From Lineus longissimus (lineage: Eukaryota > Nemertea > Pilidiophora > Heteronemertea > Lineidae), in contig NC_088313.1 of NCBI RefSeq assembly GCF_910592395.1, forward strand, positions 11,758,937-11,822,936: a DNA stretch of 64,000 bases, in the 5' to 3' direction. Under the pieces are notes generated by a model that worked only from the letters and a program-made list of their open reading frames with translations, was not told the origin of the DNA and did not search any database. Position 1 is the stretch's first letter, and each line of letters opens with the position of its first letter. The position numbers were made by a program, and so were the translations under genes. Positions 44,416 through 55,987 of this stretch are shown in pieces.

Positions 44416-44538
44416 AGTGTCAGCAAAATACTGTCCACTGTATATATTTACCAAAGCGCTATAGTAGACGACAGCAAAAAATTAGCACAAGCAGATTCAA
44501 CCCCGAATATTTCCAGTTCTATGGCACTCGACGTGGAT
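44416..44538 (+). repeat. Left arm of a ~120 bp inverted repeat around a LINE fragment
   Basis: AGTGTCAGCAAAATACTGTCC...TACCAAAGCGCTA...TTCTATGGCACTCGACGTG is complementary to 46112-46230. Similarity by eye is high at both ends of the arm and weaker in the middle. The arms flank a 1.57 kb interval containing a LINE 3' end. Confidence 0.75.
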
Positions 44539-44825
44539 TTGCTGGTTGGTATTTCTCGATGATAGTTTAAATGCATCTGTATATTTAGGTTTATATTGAT
44601 GAAGCTGTCCTGAATAAGTTTTGAAATCAGTGTTTTTGTCGCCCTACGCCTACATGTAACTAAGGGCACAAATTGTGCTTATATCTACCAAATCTGCTTG
44701 AATTGTGATGATTATTGCTCGGGCTGTGTTGTGTAGCATGTACACTAGAAGAGGAAGATGTGACAACAAGCACTTGGCTCAAGGAGTTTCATAACGTGAC
44801 TTAAAATCCAATGATAAGAGGCAGA

Positions 44826-44900
44826 ATGTCCGCTGTGGTTGCATGTAGACACTGTCATGACTTTCTGCTATGATTATGGTGAAACCATAGCGGACAGTCG
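44826..44900. repeat. Imperfect hairpin sharing motifs with the inverted arms
   Basis: TGTCCGCTGTGGTT and AACCATAGCGGACA pair at 13 of 14 positions, continued by ACACTGTCATGAC and GTCGTGACAGTG. The same AACCATAG.GGACAGT wording occurs in the arm at 46201-46216, so this is part of the same repeat family. Confidence 0.7.
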
Positions 44901-44989
44901 TGACAGTGTACTGATTTCACTACGTATTCCATTGTATTCAGGACAGCTACATCAATATGAGTTAACATCTGGCAATACCAACCAGCAAA

Positions 44990-46110
44990 GTTATTTGATT
45001 CTTTTATAAAATCAAAACCTCTGTACGGTTCTGAAGTTTGGGGTGTTTATCTTTGTCGTAAGCCCACAGTTGACCCAATTAGAAAGCAGGTTTATGGTGG
45101 GCGTTTTGTCCATGAATTGGTTCATATGAGGTTTTGTAAGTCAGCCCTAGGAGTCCGGCGTCAAATGTGTAATGTTGCTGTTCTTGCTGAGTTGGGACGT
45201 CTTCCTTTATCTTATACTATTTTTGTATCAGTTGTAAATTTTATACATCATACTACATCAAAGAATAATGAGTTAGCTCAGTTAGCTATGAGAGCTGAGT
45301 TTAAGAATTTGCAATGTGGAATATCCAGTTATTTTGACTTTCCAACTAGAATACTTACAGTTAATAGGGGTTGACTTGGTAGATTTAGATTTAAATGCAA
45401 TCAACACTTCGTTTGTGGGGAAAATGAGGTTGAAGATTAGGGACTCGTTAGAACGTACTTTGATTGGTGAACTTAAATGCAAAAGTAAGTTGGAGTTATA
45501 TTCTTCTCTTAAGGTCAATTTCGGAAGAGAACGGTATTTAGATTCAGTGGTTAACGCTAACTTTAGGAGGTTCGTGTATCAGATCATAACTTTGATATTG
45601 AGTCTGGGAGGAGGAAGATATCCCCATGGAAAAACGGGTATGTTCATTGTGTACCTCAGGTGCGATAGGGTCGGAGTTTCATGTAATAATTGAATGTGAC
45701 AGGCATGATATGAAAGAAATTCGAGCTAAAGCTCAGGAGGAAAATTAATCGTATTTTTCGGGGGGGGGGGGTTGACAGTAAACAGATCTTTACATACTGT
45801 TTACTGGGTCATGACGTGAGTATGAGTCATATCCTAGGGGCCTTTCTGTGGAAAATTGTGAAATTAACAAAAATGGGGGGGGGGGGTATTTTGAATCTAT
45901 TATCACAAGAAGTTATTTGGTTGTTTGATTTTTAAATGCATTTGATTTAGATATTTTTCTGATTAATTCATTGATGTTTAGCTTAGTATTGCCTGTTTCA
46001 TGTATTTACATTGTGCTATCATACTTTATATGTCATGTACCTATGTAAAATAATTCTTACATCTTGACTAATAAAGTTCATTTTAATTTGAATTTAAATT
46101 TGAATTTGAA
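44990..46110 (+). pseudogene. LINE relic: C-terminal part of ORF2 and 3' tail
   Basis: The frame from about 45000 to 45374 reads KPLYGSEVWGVY, then VHMRFCKSALGVRRQMCNVA and ELGRLPLSYTIF. This is the characteristic region of LINE ORF2 after the RT domain (YGSEVWG, Phe-Cys-Lys--LGV, ELGR-PL). Frames shift, and the end gives VCSLCTSGAIGSEFHVIIEC at about 45640-45702, a CxxC...H...C zinc motif. Two 12-base G-runs (45760-45771, 45875-45886) follow. The 3' end has AATAAAG and a TTTGAA-type tail (46081-46113), a microsatellite-like LINE tail. The 5' two thirds are missing, as expected for 5' truncation. It may belong to the same family as the 29.9 kb relic, but the two do not overlap enough to test. 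Confidence 0.82.
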
Positions 46111-46111
46111 A

Positions 46112-46230
46112 TTCACGTCGAGTGCCATAGAACGGAAAATATTCACTCTTAAATCTGCCAGTGTTTTCAAATTCTTCTTGTCGTCTGCTAGCGCTTTGGT
46201 AACCATAGTGGACAGTGCCTTGCTGACACT
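46112..46230 (-). repeat. Right arm of the inverted repeat
   Basis: Complement of 44416-44538, starting directly after the LINE tail with CACGTCGAGTGCCATAGAA and ending at about GCTGACACT. Confidence 0.75.
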
Positions 46231-48930
46231 GTCCGAATCCCTTCACTGTTCACTAGGCCTATACTGAGAGGAACAATCGCCGGCATCGTCTGTTCGATGT
46301 CTGACGATCCTCATGTCCCCTTTGTAATGACAATTCAGAACCGCATTTTGTAAATGTCCAGGAAATCGATTGACTGCAGCGGGGAGAGATGATACATGCA
46401 GCTGTGACGGTTTCAAGTCGCAGCTGGTTATATCATTACGGTCAAAAATGCGGTGGAGTACAACCAGCAACGTGTAATGAAAAGAAGACTGCAATATCCA
46501 TCACCATTAACTAATGACTTGATATACTTAAATCAATGCTCCGTGCCGACCCTCCACCTGCTAGTTCACTTGGGATAAACATCGGAAATGGTTTCATGTG
46601 ACGCCATCAACTAATGGTATTGTCTGTTGCCAATTACTGCGTCTCGCCAATTAGGTGAGCTCAGAGAGGGTAGCAGTGGGGAAGAGAGAGCATGTAATCG
46701 ATTTGAGCTGTTGTGTGTGTCTGAAATCCCGCTTCGGTTCATAAGACTGTCCTCGGGGGGGGGGGGGGGGGGGGGTACTGTGCCATGACCATTGATGGTA
46801 CCGGTTTTTACCTCACTCTTACTGGTAGGCAGAAAGGGTTAATGTTAGTATCTTAAGATAATCATTGTGATCTTGAACATTTGCGTTATTTGTATCACGA
46901 CATTGGTGAGCGTGTTTGCGTCATATGATTGTCAATTGTCAATGAACAAAGACCTTTAATGAGACATTTCAAAGGGGGCGTTATCTGTATGCAATTGGTG
47001 CGTGTAACAGGTTTCCCATTCGCTGCACTTTAATTCAGCGTAGGTGTGTGTTTACCATATGAGAATACTTCAATTATATATCACAAATCTGTCAAAAACA
47101 AGCAAACGGCAATTTTTCTCTAGTATCAGCGGGCCGGGGAGTCGTGTGTGTCATTTTTATTGAAACGACCACGAAACGAACGGCGTTAGCCATGTCAAAT
47201 GACGGTAGGGTGTACGTTTAAGAGTAGGCCAAAGTCGTTGGCTATGTTTTCCAGCCATGGCTTTGCATTGGGAGATGAAATAAAAGTCAACCATGCGGCA
47301 AGCTCATGCACGCCTGCACTGCTCGAAACGTAATTGTTTTTGAAAATTGCAATTGTTTCGTGCCTGGGTACCCCGGTTGATACAAAGGTCATGGATGATG
47401 TTATGAATGTAGCAAACGATTTCTCACGGACTATAGCCAAGTTTCCATCAATGAAGCCAACAATGTAACAAAAAGTACATATTTGAGAGTCCAATTCTCC
47501 CAGGCTGAAAAATGGTAAATATTGGGCGACTGCCCGATCTACATGCACCAGCTACGTATCGTACCCGCCTGTTCCTCGGTCTCGCATTGACGATTAAAAA
47601 AACGGGGTCACAATTCATCTCGTGAGATAAAAGGCATCCCTCGGGCCGAATTAACTGGTGCAGTTCATTAGCGGTAATGGACCTGGGGAGCACACGTGAG
47701 AAGCAAATTTGATGGCCGATCTCAATGGGTTGACCAGCTAGGTCATTGATTGTTGGGAACAAGGATTATATCCTTGGCGCAATTAATCCACCGTGATATT
47801 TATACTTCTTGCTCAGCTTCAGCTGGCGATGTTTTACATATAGGGGTGGGGGCGCGGTTCTTGTACTGCTTCCTATGATGTGGATCATCCATGGACGCTG
47901 GGTAGTAGGATCAATATATTTATCATATTTCGCCCTGGCAAACGTCATTCTGTCTACCGCAGCCTGGTCCTCCCTTAGTAGTAAAATGCTCGCAATTAAT
48001 CGCGATTTCCGTTTCTTATTCGCAAGTGTGATATTCACACGGTTTCTAGAAGGAGCAAATAATACTACCACGATCAAGCGAACATGCGCGATTTTAACAT
48101 TTTTGATATGTAACATATCTGTCAAGGAGTTGCGCGTTGGTAACGCTACGCCAGACAGACATAACGGAGTTTTGATTGGCCACGCTTTTATATAGAATCA
48201 TGTACATTGTATATTGATCGGTAGAGCAGAGTGGTTGAAGGAGAAAGTAACCAAGATTACGTCCGGACATCGTCCTATCACTCTGTTCATTCCATTGATG
48301 CTCCCAATGTCGTGATTGCTATCGAGCGCGCATGATCGGTAAATGGCCTAGTAATAATGACTCAAAGGCAGATGGTGAATGAATGGTGTTGAAAGCTGTA
48401 GTTGTCGAATCGCTGATTGTGACTGTGTTCGTTTATTTGTGAATGTACTGATGTTTGGCGAGTAGTGTGAACGAGTGCGCGTTTGTTTCCAATTTTATGA
48501 TGTTGTTGTCATAAAATTATAGTTATATCGGGTTATTCAATAAAAACGTCCCATGATCTACCTAGTATTTGGCTAATTTTGGGAAGAGGTAAAGATGCAT
48601 AACCATTATGAATTTCAGCGTGGTAGCTATTTTGACTATACCATAGTCAATAGTAAATAAAATGTATATGTATGTCAAAGGTTGATAACTGGGATGCCGT
48701 TTAATGCTCGAATATTACAGAGATATAACTTGACATAATTGTCTAAAGAAATCAGAGAAATTCGAAGTCAATAGGCTTTACTATAAGGACGACAGTCCAT
48801 GTCTATTTGGTTGTTTATAGCTGGCTTACATGCACTTCTTTCTCATTGGCTGTCAAGACACCCGTAACGTGTAACTAAGAATTGGGCCGCCTACATGATG
48901 TCTTCCCATCACATCAGCTTCTGCTGGTCA
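46231..48930. other. No recognised gene; poly-G run; unassigned frame
   Basis: A run of 21 G lies at 46755-46775. A minus-strand frame at 47195-47548 (117 codons) has an even amino-acid composition and no low-complexity bias, but no domain or splice site that I can support. It could be an exon of an unknown gene. Confidence 0.4.
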
Positions 48931-49540
48931 CAATGGGTGAGGTCAAGTATTGGGTTTAACCAGATTTTAAAACCGGCTTTAAGAAAGTTTTAAGCTAAAA
49001 CTGGTATTTGACCTCCCAACATGTTTTTGGTTAAAACTGTCTTTAGACTGATTTAAGACAAGTTTTAAAACTCTGATAAAACTTTGGAAGTTTTAATCTG
49101 AAGAGAGAGCTAAAAGTTTTGCAAAATGCACTACCAAATGTACATTGTCGGTTTTAAGTCCTAGGATTTAAGACTGTGCTGAGGTCAAATATCAGGAAAA
49201 AAAACAACAGTCATGTTTGAATTGCTCTACCTGTAATAGTTGCTGTTGCTCAGCAAAGAGGGGACAACTTAGTAAGTAAGCCTGCCGTCAGCGGAGAAAC
49301 AATAGAGAGGCATTTGAGACTAAACCAGCACATTATGCATGAGAACTGATTCAGCGAATCCTTGAGTTTTAGCCTGGTATTATCTTAGTTATATCTAAGG
49401 TTTTATCTCGGTTTCAATCTGGTCTTAATCCTAGGGCAGTTTTATGTAGTCTAATTAGGACCGAGAGTTGGTTTTAAAACGAGATAAACTTGGTTTTAAC
49501 TCGGTTTTGTCTAAAACCCAATACTTGACCTCACCCAATG
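48931..49540. mobile_element. Inverted-terminal-repeat element rich in GTTTTAA motifs, ~610 bp
   Basis: The left end TGGGTGAGGTCAAGTATTGG and right end CCAATACTTGACCTCACCCA are exact complements, with CACAA/CACAT just outside. The interior repeats short words such as GGTTTTAA, AGTTTTAA and TTTAAGAC on both strands and is non-coding. A clear target duplication is not visible, so the superfamily is unassigned. Confidence 0.75.
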
Positions 49541-52399
49541 TGAACTTGTATGCCTTCTCGGAACACCGGGGTGAAAATGGGTGCGAACGGCGGTTTGAAC
49601 AGATCTAGACTTCAAGCATGTTTAGTCAGAAAAACTGTCCGTTATTCAAGGACCTTTTTCCGCTGTGATGACGTAATTTTTAAGGATATCTAATCAGATG
49701 TCGGCTTAATTCTTTGTCTTAAATACCTCATTTGTCACCGCTGATACACTACACAACAATCAGCATCAATAAGTGTTCAATAAATAACCCCTGTACGTGA
49801 TCGATACGCTGTGCCCTCAAGATGAAAATACGAAGCATAAAAAGATGATTTTTTTATACTGACATTTTGTGACAGGCAACTGTACAAAATTAATGTCAAA
49901 TAACTATGCTGAAATTTACATAACATCTTTACGTTATCCATGGTGAGAGATGAAGCATAATCCTTGGTGCATGAGTCTCTGAAAGTTTGGAACGTTTTCA
50001 CTGAACAACATTATCATCATTAAATAAGACTAAAATTAGAAAAATGCGTTGCTAGCTAGTGTCTGCATCATTTGAAGAACGTTTGAGCGCATGACCGTGT
50101 GTGAATGTCTCCCCTCCCCGAACCACATCACTTTACCACATCCAATCTGTCGCTTTCCTTACTTATATCACGGCCACAAATGAAACAATTATGGGTATGA
50201 GTAATGACGGCTTCAAATAGCCGTGGTATTTGCATTAGCCAAGAAAGCATTTGTGTCGTGCAGATATCCCGTTTGGTTGTTTCACTTGGCAAAATATATA
50301 AATCCGAGAACCAATCATGCTAGGATTACGCCAAATGATGACCCTATTAATACATGTACTTTGATATTTGATGGTAATCTTCAACAGGTGTGTTGGATTT
50401 ATGCTTCCTTGCCATATATTGTATTATGTGGACCCTTGTGATTGTAACCATAAACTTAATGTTTCAGCACATGCGCTACGACCTTGCTCACCTCTTCCTC
50501 AGAGGAAGTCGGCTTTTGGTTTAGTCAGGGCTTCTTATTAAGTGATTCTGCTGACATTTAAAATGTAAAACCTAATATCACAAAAGTTGGTTTGTCATCA
50601 GTGCAATTAAAATGCTCTCATATCGACTACTTGCCCGGCTACTTACGAAAAGTTGGTTTTGTCTCCTGTCCGAATATCTCGCCAAGGGATGTATTGTTTT
50701 TACTATATATTTTTGTTGACGGATGAAATTATCATATGCAGGTTGAAACAGATGATATCCCAGGGAAAAGAAGAAGCATAAACATTAGCGAGTTCACAGT
50801 TAATTAAGGCCACACATTTTTAATAAGTTGGATTACGAAACTTCAGACCCAAAGCATATGTGGGTGAGGCGGGAATAAAATAAAAATATGCTTATTTTTT
50901 AATCAATTCTTGCCTCAAATCAAACAAGGGGCACCCAAAAAATAAAAATTAGTTGAAATTGGCCGTCGGGAAAAATACTTTTCATTTCTCTCTATTTTAT
51001 GGTCGGGAGAACAAAACGTGTGTCAAAAACGGTCGTCGGGATTTATCCAACAAAGAAAAGTGGCCAAAGTTGATAGTTAAATTTTACGCATAGGCAAAAT
51101 AAGCGGCATTTAGCCAAGCGACACGCTATGCCAGGTAATCAGGGTAAGACTGCTGAACTTTTTGAACCCGGTTCAGGTACTTTAGGCGAAATGTTGTGGT
51201 CAATGCGAAGAAGGTGTTTTATAAAACAGGTGTAATTTACAATCCAAGATCGGAGAAGACGTAGTTTGATCGACAAGGTTTGATGAAAGTGTGTTTCTTA
51301 TGTAATTTTGAAGTTCCTACGTCATAGATACATCAATAATTTATGTAACTCCTCCGAAGCTTGAGAATTGATTACGCCTCTGACTTGATGTTAATAGGGA
51401 GGTTGAGAACAGCGACTCTGAAGAACTCTGAAGAAAAAAGATTAATTTTGTATACATTTCGATCCGTATACATAAGGATCTGAGATAAGTCACTTGTCTC
51501 AACCTCCATATTGCGAATGGCTTGATTGGCGTAAGCGGTAGGACTGGTTTATGAACCGGGCGACCCTGATCAGATTCGATACTCGACAAACTTTTTTCGT
51601 GATTTGTGTTTTTCGTCAAATTAATATTGATATCTATTAATATCATTAAAATCAGCGTACACTGTTTTGTAACTTAATGCAACATATCAAAACAGGTCAC
51701 ATTTTAAGGTTGTACTCCATGATTTTTCGACCACTGTCGTGTCAGTATGCCAACCTGACTATAAATCTACAAATCCCAAGATGCATGTACTCTCGCCAAT
51801 TTAGGAGGGAACAGTTCTTACCAGCCCATTTATTATCTAACTCTGCAACGCCTCCCCACATAACCATCAACTTTGTTAATTTGATGATCAACCTTTCATT
51901 AGTATGTTATTCTCCTCATGAACTTTGACGTACAATGTACTCATATGATTAAACTCTGAAATTAAGAAATTTCATAGTGCGTTTTCCGGGGTATGCTGCC
52001 GATCAGTAACAATAAGGGAAAATACGAAATTCAAAATGCCAAGTTGTTTAACTATGATCTAGTTATCACATCCTATTATGTGATTTTATCATATACCCTA
52101 AAAATGAAGTGATCCGGCAGACCAGACCACGAAAACCTCCCAAAAATGCCCCAAAAGGCATTTCAACTTCACACAAAATTACGGACAGTGCTCCAGGGGC
52201 CGACTTTTATAAGACAACAAAAACCCCACTGCTCTTCATAACTTTGCAGGCTATCTTTTGAGAGAAATGTGCGAACGATGCATGAAACATTTATCGCATG
52301 ACCTGAGCGTGCAATACAAACGTTCCAATAAAAATATTTTATTCGAGAACATTTCTCGTGCAATCCAGACTCTGAATGTTGAAAGACCGTCGACTTTTA
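49541..52399. other. No recognisable gene
   Basis: About 2.9 kb of A/T-rich sequence. Open frames are short; none carries a domain or a convincing splice context. Confidence 0.45.
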
Positions 52400-53035
52400 C
52401 GGTAACCGGAAAAACGCCGACCGACCGACCGACCGACCGACCGACTGACCGACCGACCTTCCGACCTACCAAGGAGTTTCGTAGTTGAGTCACAGGTCTC
52501 ATAAGTCAATGTGATATATCCAATCCACGATAGCAGGTCACGTGAAATGAAATTGTAAACAAGCGCACGTGCGCTGGTCAAATGACAACAAATGCATGTT
52601 GCGCGTTGCAGTTCATGCATTGCATCGGTCGAGACACTCGAGTAGAAAAACTACAGTGCATAGATTAGGCCCAAATCATGTTTTTATATCCACCGACCAT
52701 GTAGACAAAGCATATCTTTAGAGTATCGTTATCAGTTCCTTACCGCGTGAACTCGTTTTCCCGGTATAATTGACTGGAGATGCTGCTGTCAGACACGTCG
52801 GACTCCATCACGTCCATTGCGCTGGGCACTAAACAGATACATGTGCTATAGAGAAGCGAAAGGGATACTGCACTATGACGGTAGGTTGGCAGGTCAGTCG
52901 GTCGGTCGGTCGGTCGGTCGGCGTTTTTCCGGTTACCGGGCTACGAGGCGCGAATGGGATGCCGTAAGTGAGTCAGAGTCGGCGAGTAGGTCGGTCGGTC
53001 GGTCGGTCGGTCGGTCGGCGTTTTTCCGGTTACCG
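52400..53035. repeat. Inverted element with GGTC/GACC microsatellites and a shared 19 bp core
   Basis: The core CGGTAACCGGAAAAACGCC occurs at 52400-52418 and, complemented, at 52920-52938 and 53017-53035. Each core is joined on its inner side to a tetranucleotide array: (CCGA)n at about 52417-52458, (GGTC)n at 52892-52921 and 52988-53018. The outer copies face each other, giving a ~636 bp inverted-repeat element; the middle copy looks like a later duplication. The core contains the palindrome CGGTAACCG. A separate E-box palindrome AGCGCACGTGCGCT lies at 52562-52575. Confidence 0.75.
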
Positions 53036-53271
53036 ACTTTTACGTCATTTTCATTCTCAGCCTTTTTTACATTATTGCGTTGGAATTCAGCCAAGTAGCG
53101 AAGTCACGACGATGTCATGAGTTTGTGACGTCGTCAACTCAAGCGTACAATCATGTGCGTTTTCTTCGACTTTGTCACGTCATGAGGGATTCGGGTCAAC
53201 AATAACAAAACTTGCCTTTTTACCTTCATTTTCTTGCTATATTATGGCGATATTTGTGGTATATGATAAAC

Positions 53272-53422
53272 AAAAAACTGCACTCGTTTCTGATCCTGAT
53301 CGCATTCCATGATTTTCCTTGGCCTGAAAGCTCTCGACCTGCGCTCGGTTGAGAGTTTTCAGGCCAAGGAAAATAATCTCGTGCAATCTGGTTACGAGGA
53401 TCAGCCACTCGTGCAGTTTTTT
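53272..53422. mobile_element. Foldback element, ~150 bp
   Basis: The inner arms TTTTCCTTGGCCTGAAAGCT and its near complement (AGTTTTCAGGCCAAGGAAAA) face each other around a ~15 bp loop. The outer arms AAAAAACTGCACTCG and CGTGCAGTTTTTT continue the fold with small bulges. Almost the whole element is self-complementary. No clear target duplication was found. Confidence 0.75.
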
Positions 53423-54682
53423 ATTTTATTTGACCAATCACATAGCGTATAATTACAATATTCCAGTTGCAGTTTGCTTCGGCAGTGATGTAAACAGATT
53501 GGTGATCGGTTTTATATCGGTGTTAAGATTTGGGAATTTCGAGTTTTGGAATTTGTAATGTCGCATTTGGAACTTGGAATTCTGTAATTTGAAATAGCTT
53601 ATTATAAACCGCAAGATGAGGAATGCGAAATCGCGAGGTGACAACAACGTTGAGAGTACCATGCGCCACAGGATGTATTGCAAATATGGAACCTGAAAAG
53701 GCAAACATTCATGAAACCAAATCTATAGTAGGGGGCTATCCTTGTTTTGATTTGCCCATTGAAATAGACTCCGCTGTGCAATGTGTGGAATTTTACCTAA
53801 TTTATAGCCTAGTTTTGATGGTCAGGCTATCCCGCTCTATTTTTAGGGATGACCAGACGTTCACCAAGTGCATGCCCTGTGTTATCGGTCAATCATGTGT
53901 AGGCCTATATATGTACCGCCATGTGTTACGGGAAAATAATCTTGATACATGCAGTATCCTGAACCTCGTGGTATTATACTCACAGTATATCTTGATAAGT
54001 TGCAAAAACCTTTGTGGTCAAGATGAACATGCAGTTGCATGTAGCCTTTGTATTGTCTTCCCCCTACTATCATTGAATGGAGAAGTAGACAGCAGCATCA
54101 GAAATGGTGATTGTCATTGTCCTTGGAAGTAGAAAATCTTGTGGCAGAAAATAATGATTACTTATCTCGTGTTTATCATCTCGGGGTTTATAATAAGCCA
54201 TTTGAAATGAGTGTTTATCCGGCCCAGGCATTAGATAGATTATTTGACTATCTAAATTCTGATTTGTTCACATCGAGGGGAATGCACGTTGGCAATTTGA
54301 TTGGTAAGACCTGAATTTCGCATTTGGAATTTGGAATTTGGAATGAGCCTTCTCGGCTTTCGTAGAACAACTTCCTTAGTAAACAAACGTGTAAATGTCG
54401 GGACATTCGATAAGGTTTTTCTGGACTTTACGCAAAGAAAGCAACGCAACGCAACTACGAGCGCAACGGTCCCTATAATACACAGCCTGGTCACCCTAGG
54501 ATCGTGGTTACATGGGGAATTATCATTGCAAAAGTAGGCCAAACGCAAGCTGGAGTCGATCCTAGCACGTACAAGCCATGACATAGAACTCTAGTACATA
54601 AGGTTTTATAATATGGACTGGCAGCCGAAGCGATGGAATACTATTTTTAGTTACAGGTGATTCACTAGCAGTTAAAGTGACT
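53423..54682. other. No recognisable gene; one unassigned frame
   Basis: 53623-54132 (+) is open for 169 codons, Cys-rich in parts, with no recognisable domain; it is the longest non-transposon frame here. TTTGGAATTTGGAATTTGG at about 54324-54342 is a short tandem repeat related to wording at 53530-53580. Confidence 0.35.
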
Positions 54683-55051
54683 ATAGCATTCCGCGAAGAT
54701 GACGTCACTGCAGCTGCTGCCCTCTATTTCCCCATCGCTGAATTACAGGCAATGTCGGACAAACATGCGGTTTCGTAATGGATTCAGGCTTTCTAACTAG
54801 GGCAGTTAGATTCAATCTGGCACATGTCCGAGTGTTGGAAATACTACATAATTGTTCAGAATATTTCTCTCTCTGACTCTATGGTATCATTCATGCTAAA
54901 AACAATGCAGGGTCAAAGATAATTGACTTTGAAATAAGCTAAAATGCGTAGAAATAAGTGTCGATGTGCGACTGTCACGTGACTAAAACGTCATCAATAT
55001 CTTATGCAAATGACCTTGTGAGCTATAAATAGTGACTTCGCGGAATGCTAT
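54683..55051. mobile_element. Short inverted-repeat MITE, ~370 bp
   Basis: ATAGCATTCCGCGAAG at 54683-54698 is exactly mirrored by CTTCGCGGAATGCTAT at 55036-55051, with looser similarity inward (GTCAC/GTGAC). A TA duplication at the ends is possible but cannot be separated from the TIR. There is no coding capacity. Confidence 0.7.
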
Positions 55052-55069
55052 TATCTTGTCATATTAGGT

Positions 55070-55380
55070 TAGTTTGGAATATGAGTTTGGCTAAGTACAT
55101 GGTGATGGATAGGTGGCACCAGTATCTAACCGAGCATGTATTTGTCTTAATGGTCATAGAGGACGCTACCGGTGGAAATCACTGGCAGTTAAAGGTAGTT
55201 TGTGACATTAGGGTAGTTAGGAATATCAATTTTGGCTGGTTCATGGGGATTGATAGGTGGCGCCAGCATCTAACTGTGCATGTAGTTGCTGTTATGGTCA
55301 TAAATAGAGGAGCTACAAGTGCAAATCACTGAGACTATTATCTTGTGACATGGGGCAAGATAGGTGGCACCAGCGCGACG
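55070..55380 (+). repeat. Tandem duplication of a ~147 bp unit
   Basis: 55070-55196 and 55217-55332 share GGAATAT, GATAGGTGGC.CCAG.ATCTAAC, GCATGTA, TTATGGTCATA and CAAATCACTG in order. A third partial start, GATAGGTGGCACCAGC, follows at 55361. It contains open reading frames by virtue of the duplication but no domain. Confidence 0.7.
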
Positions 55381-55454
55381 AATGGAAGGTATGTTACATA
55401 TTGAGGTAAACAGGGGGCTGAGACCCGCACCACACCAAAGAGTAAATCTCAAAA

Positions 55455-55670
55455 TGGAACCCATGACTGAAGCACTACGCCACCCCGTTGAAGAAAATAT
55501 CTCAAAAATCAAACCCATGACCGAAGCACTACACACCCCTATTGAGAAGTAAGAGGTGTAACTATGACCAACGCATTACACCATCCCATTGAGGAGTAAA
55601 TATCCAGATTCATGGCTTACGTACTTGAGGAGTTAACCCCAAGAATCGAACCCATGACTAAGCATTACAC
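55455..55670 (+). repeat. Degenerate tandem repeat, ~55-65 bp unit, about four copies
   Basis: ACCCATGACTGAAGCACTAC, ACCCATGACCGAAGCACTAC, TATGACCAACGCATTACAC and ACCCATGACTAAGCATTACA are each followed by a CCC.TTGA(G/A)GA-like block. The first two copies are in an open frame, later ones are not. Confidence 0.7.
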
Positions 55671-55987
55671 CCTCCACAATATGGAGGTACGGCTATTCTG
55701 TGGCCGTGTTAGCCCCAAGCTTATTTTAGGATGGCACAATGGCGGGGTCAAAAATAATAGTCGCTCCCCCCATTACGCTCGTTGCTTTCTTTGCGCAAAA
55801 TCCACTAAGCCTTCGGAGAGACAGTTGTGATAACGACTGCACGAGCCTGAGTATTGCAACATGCACCGAATTTCTACCAATAGGCTACACTACAGTACAG
55901 CATGCAATCAGCTACAATCCAGGCGGTGGAGATACATGAGTCACAATCAAGTGAATCCAGCAGTCCAGTGATCCAGCGCTTTCTAAT

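Noticed and set aside
52251-53098. Frames with (VGRS)n or (PTDR)n repeats
   Set aside because: Translations of the GGTC/GACC tetranucleotide arrays, not protein genes.
53623-54132. 169-codon plus-strand open frame
   Set aside because: No recognisable domain, uneven Cys content and no splice or promoter context. I treat it as a chance frame.
55045-55552. Plus-strand frames that look internally repetitive
   Set aside because: They follow tandem DNA duplications; the repeat, not selection on a protein, explains the open frame.
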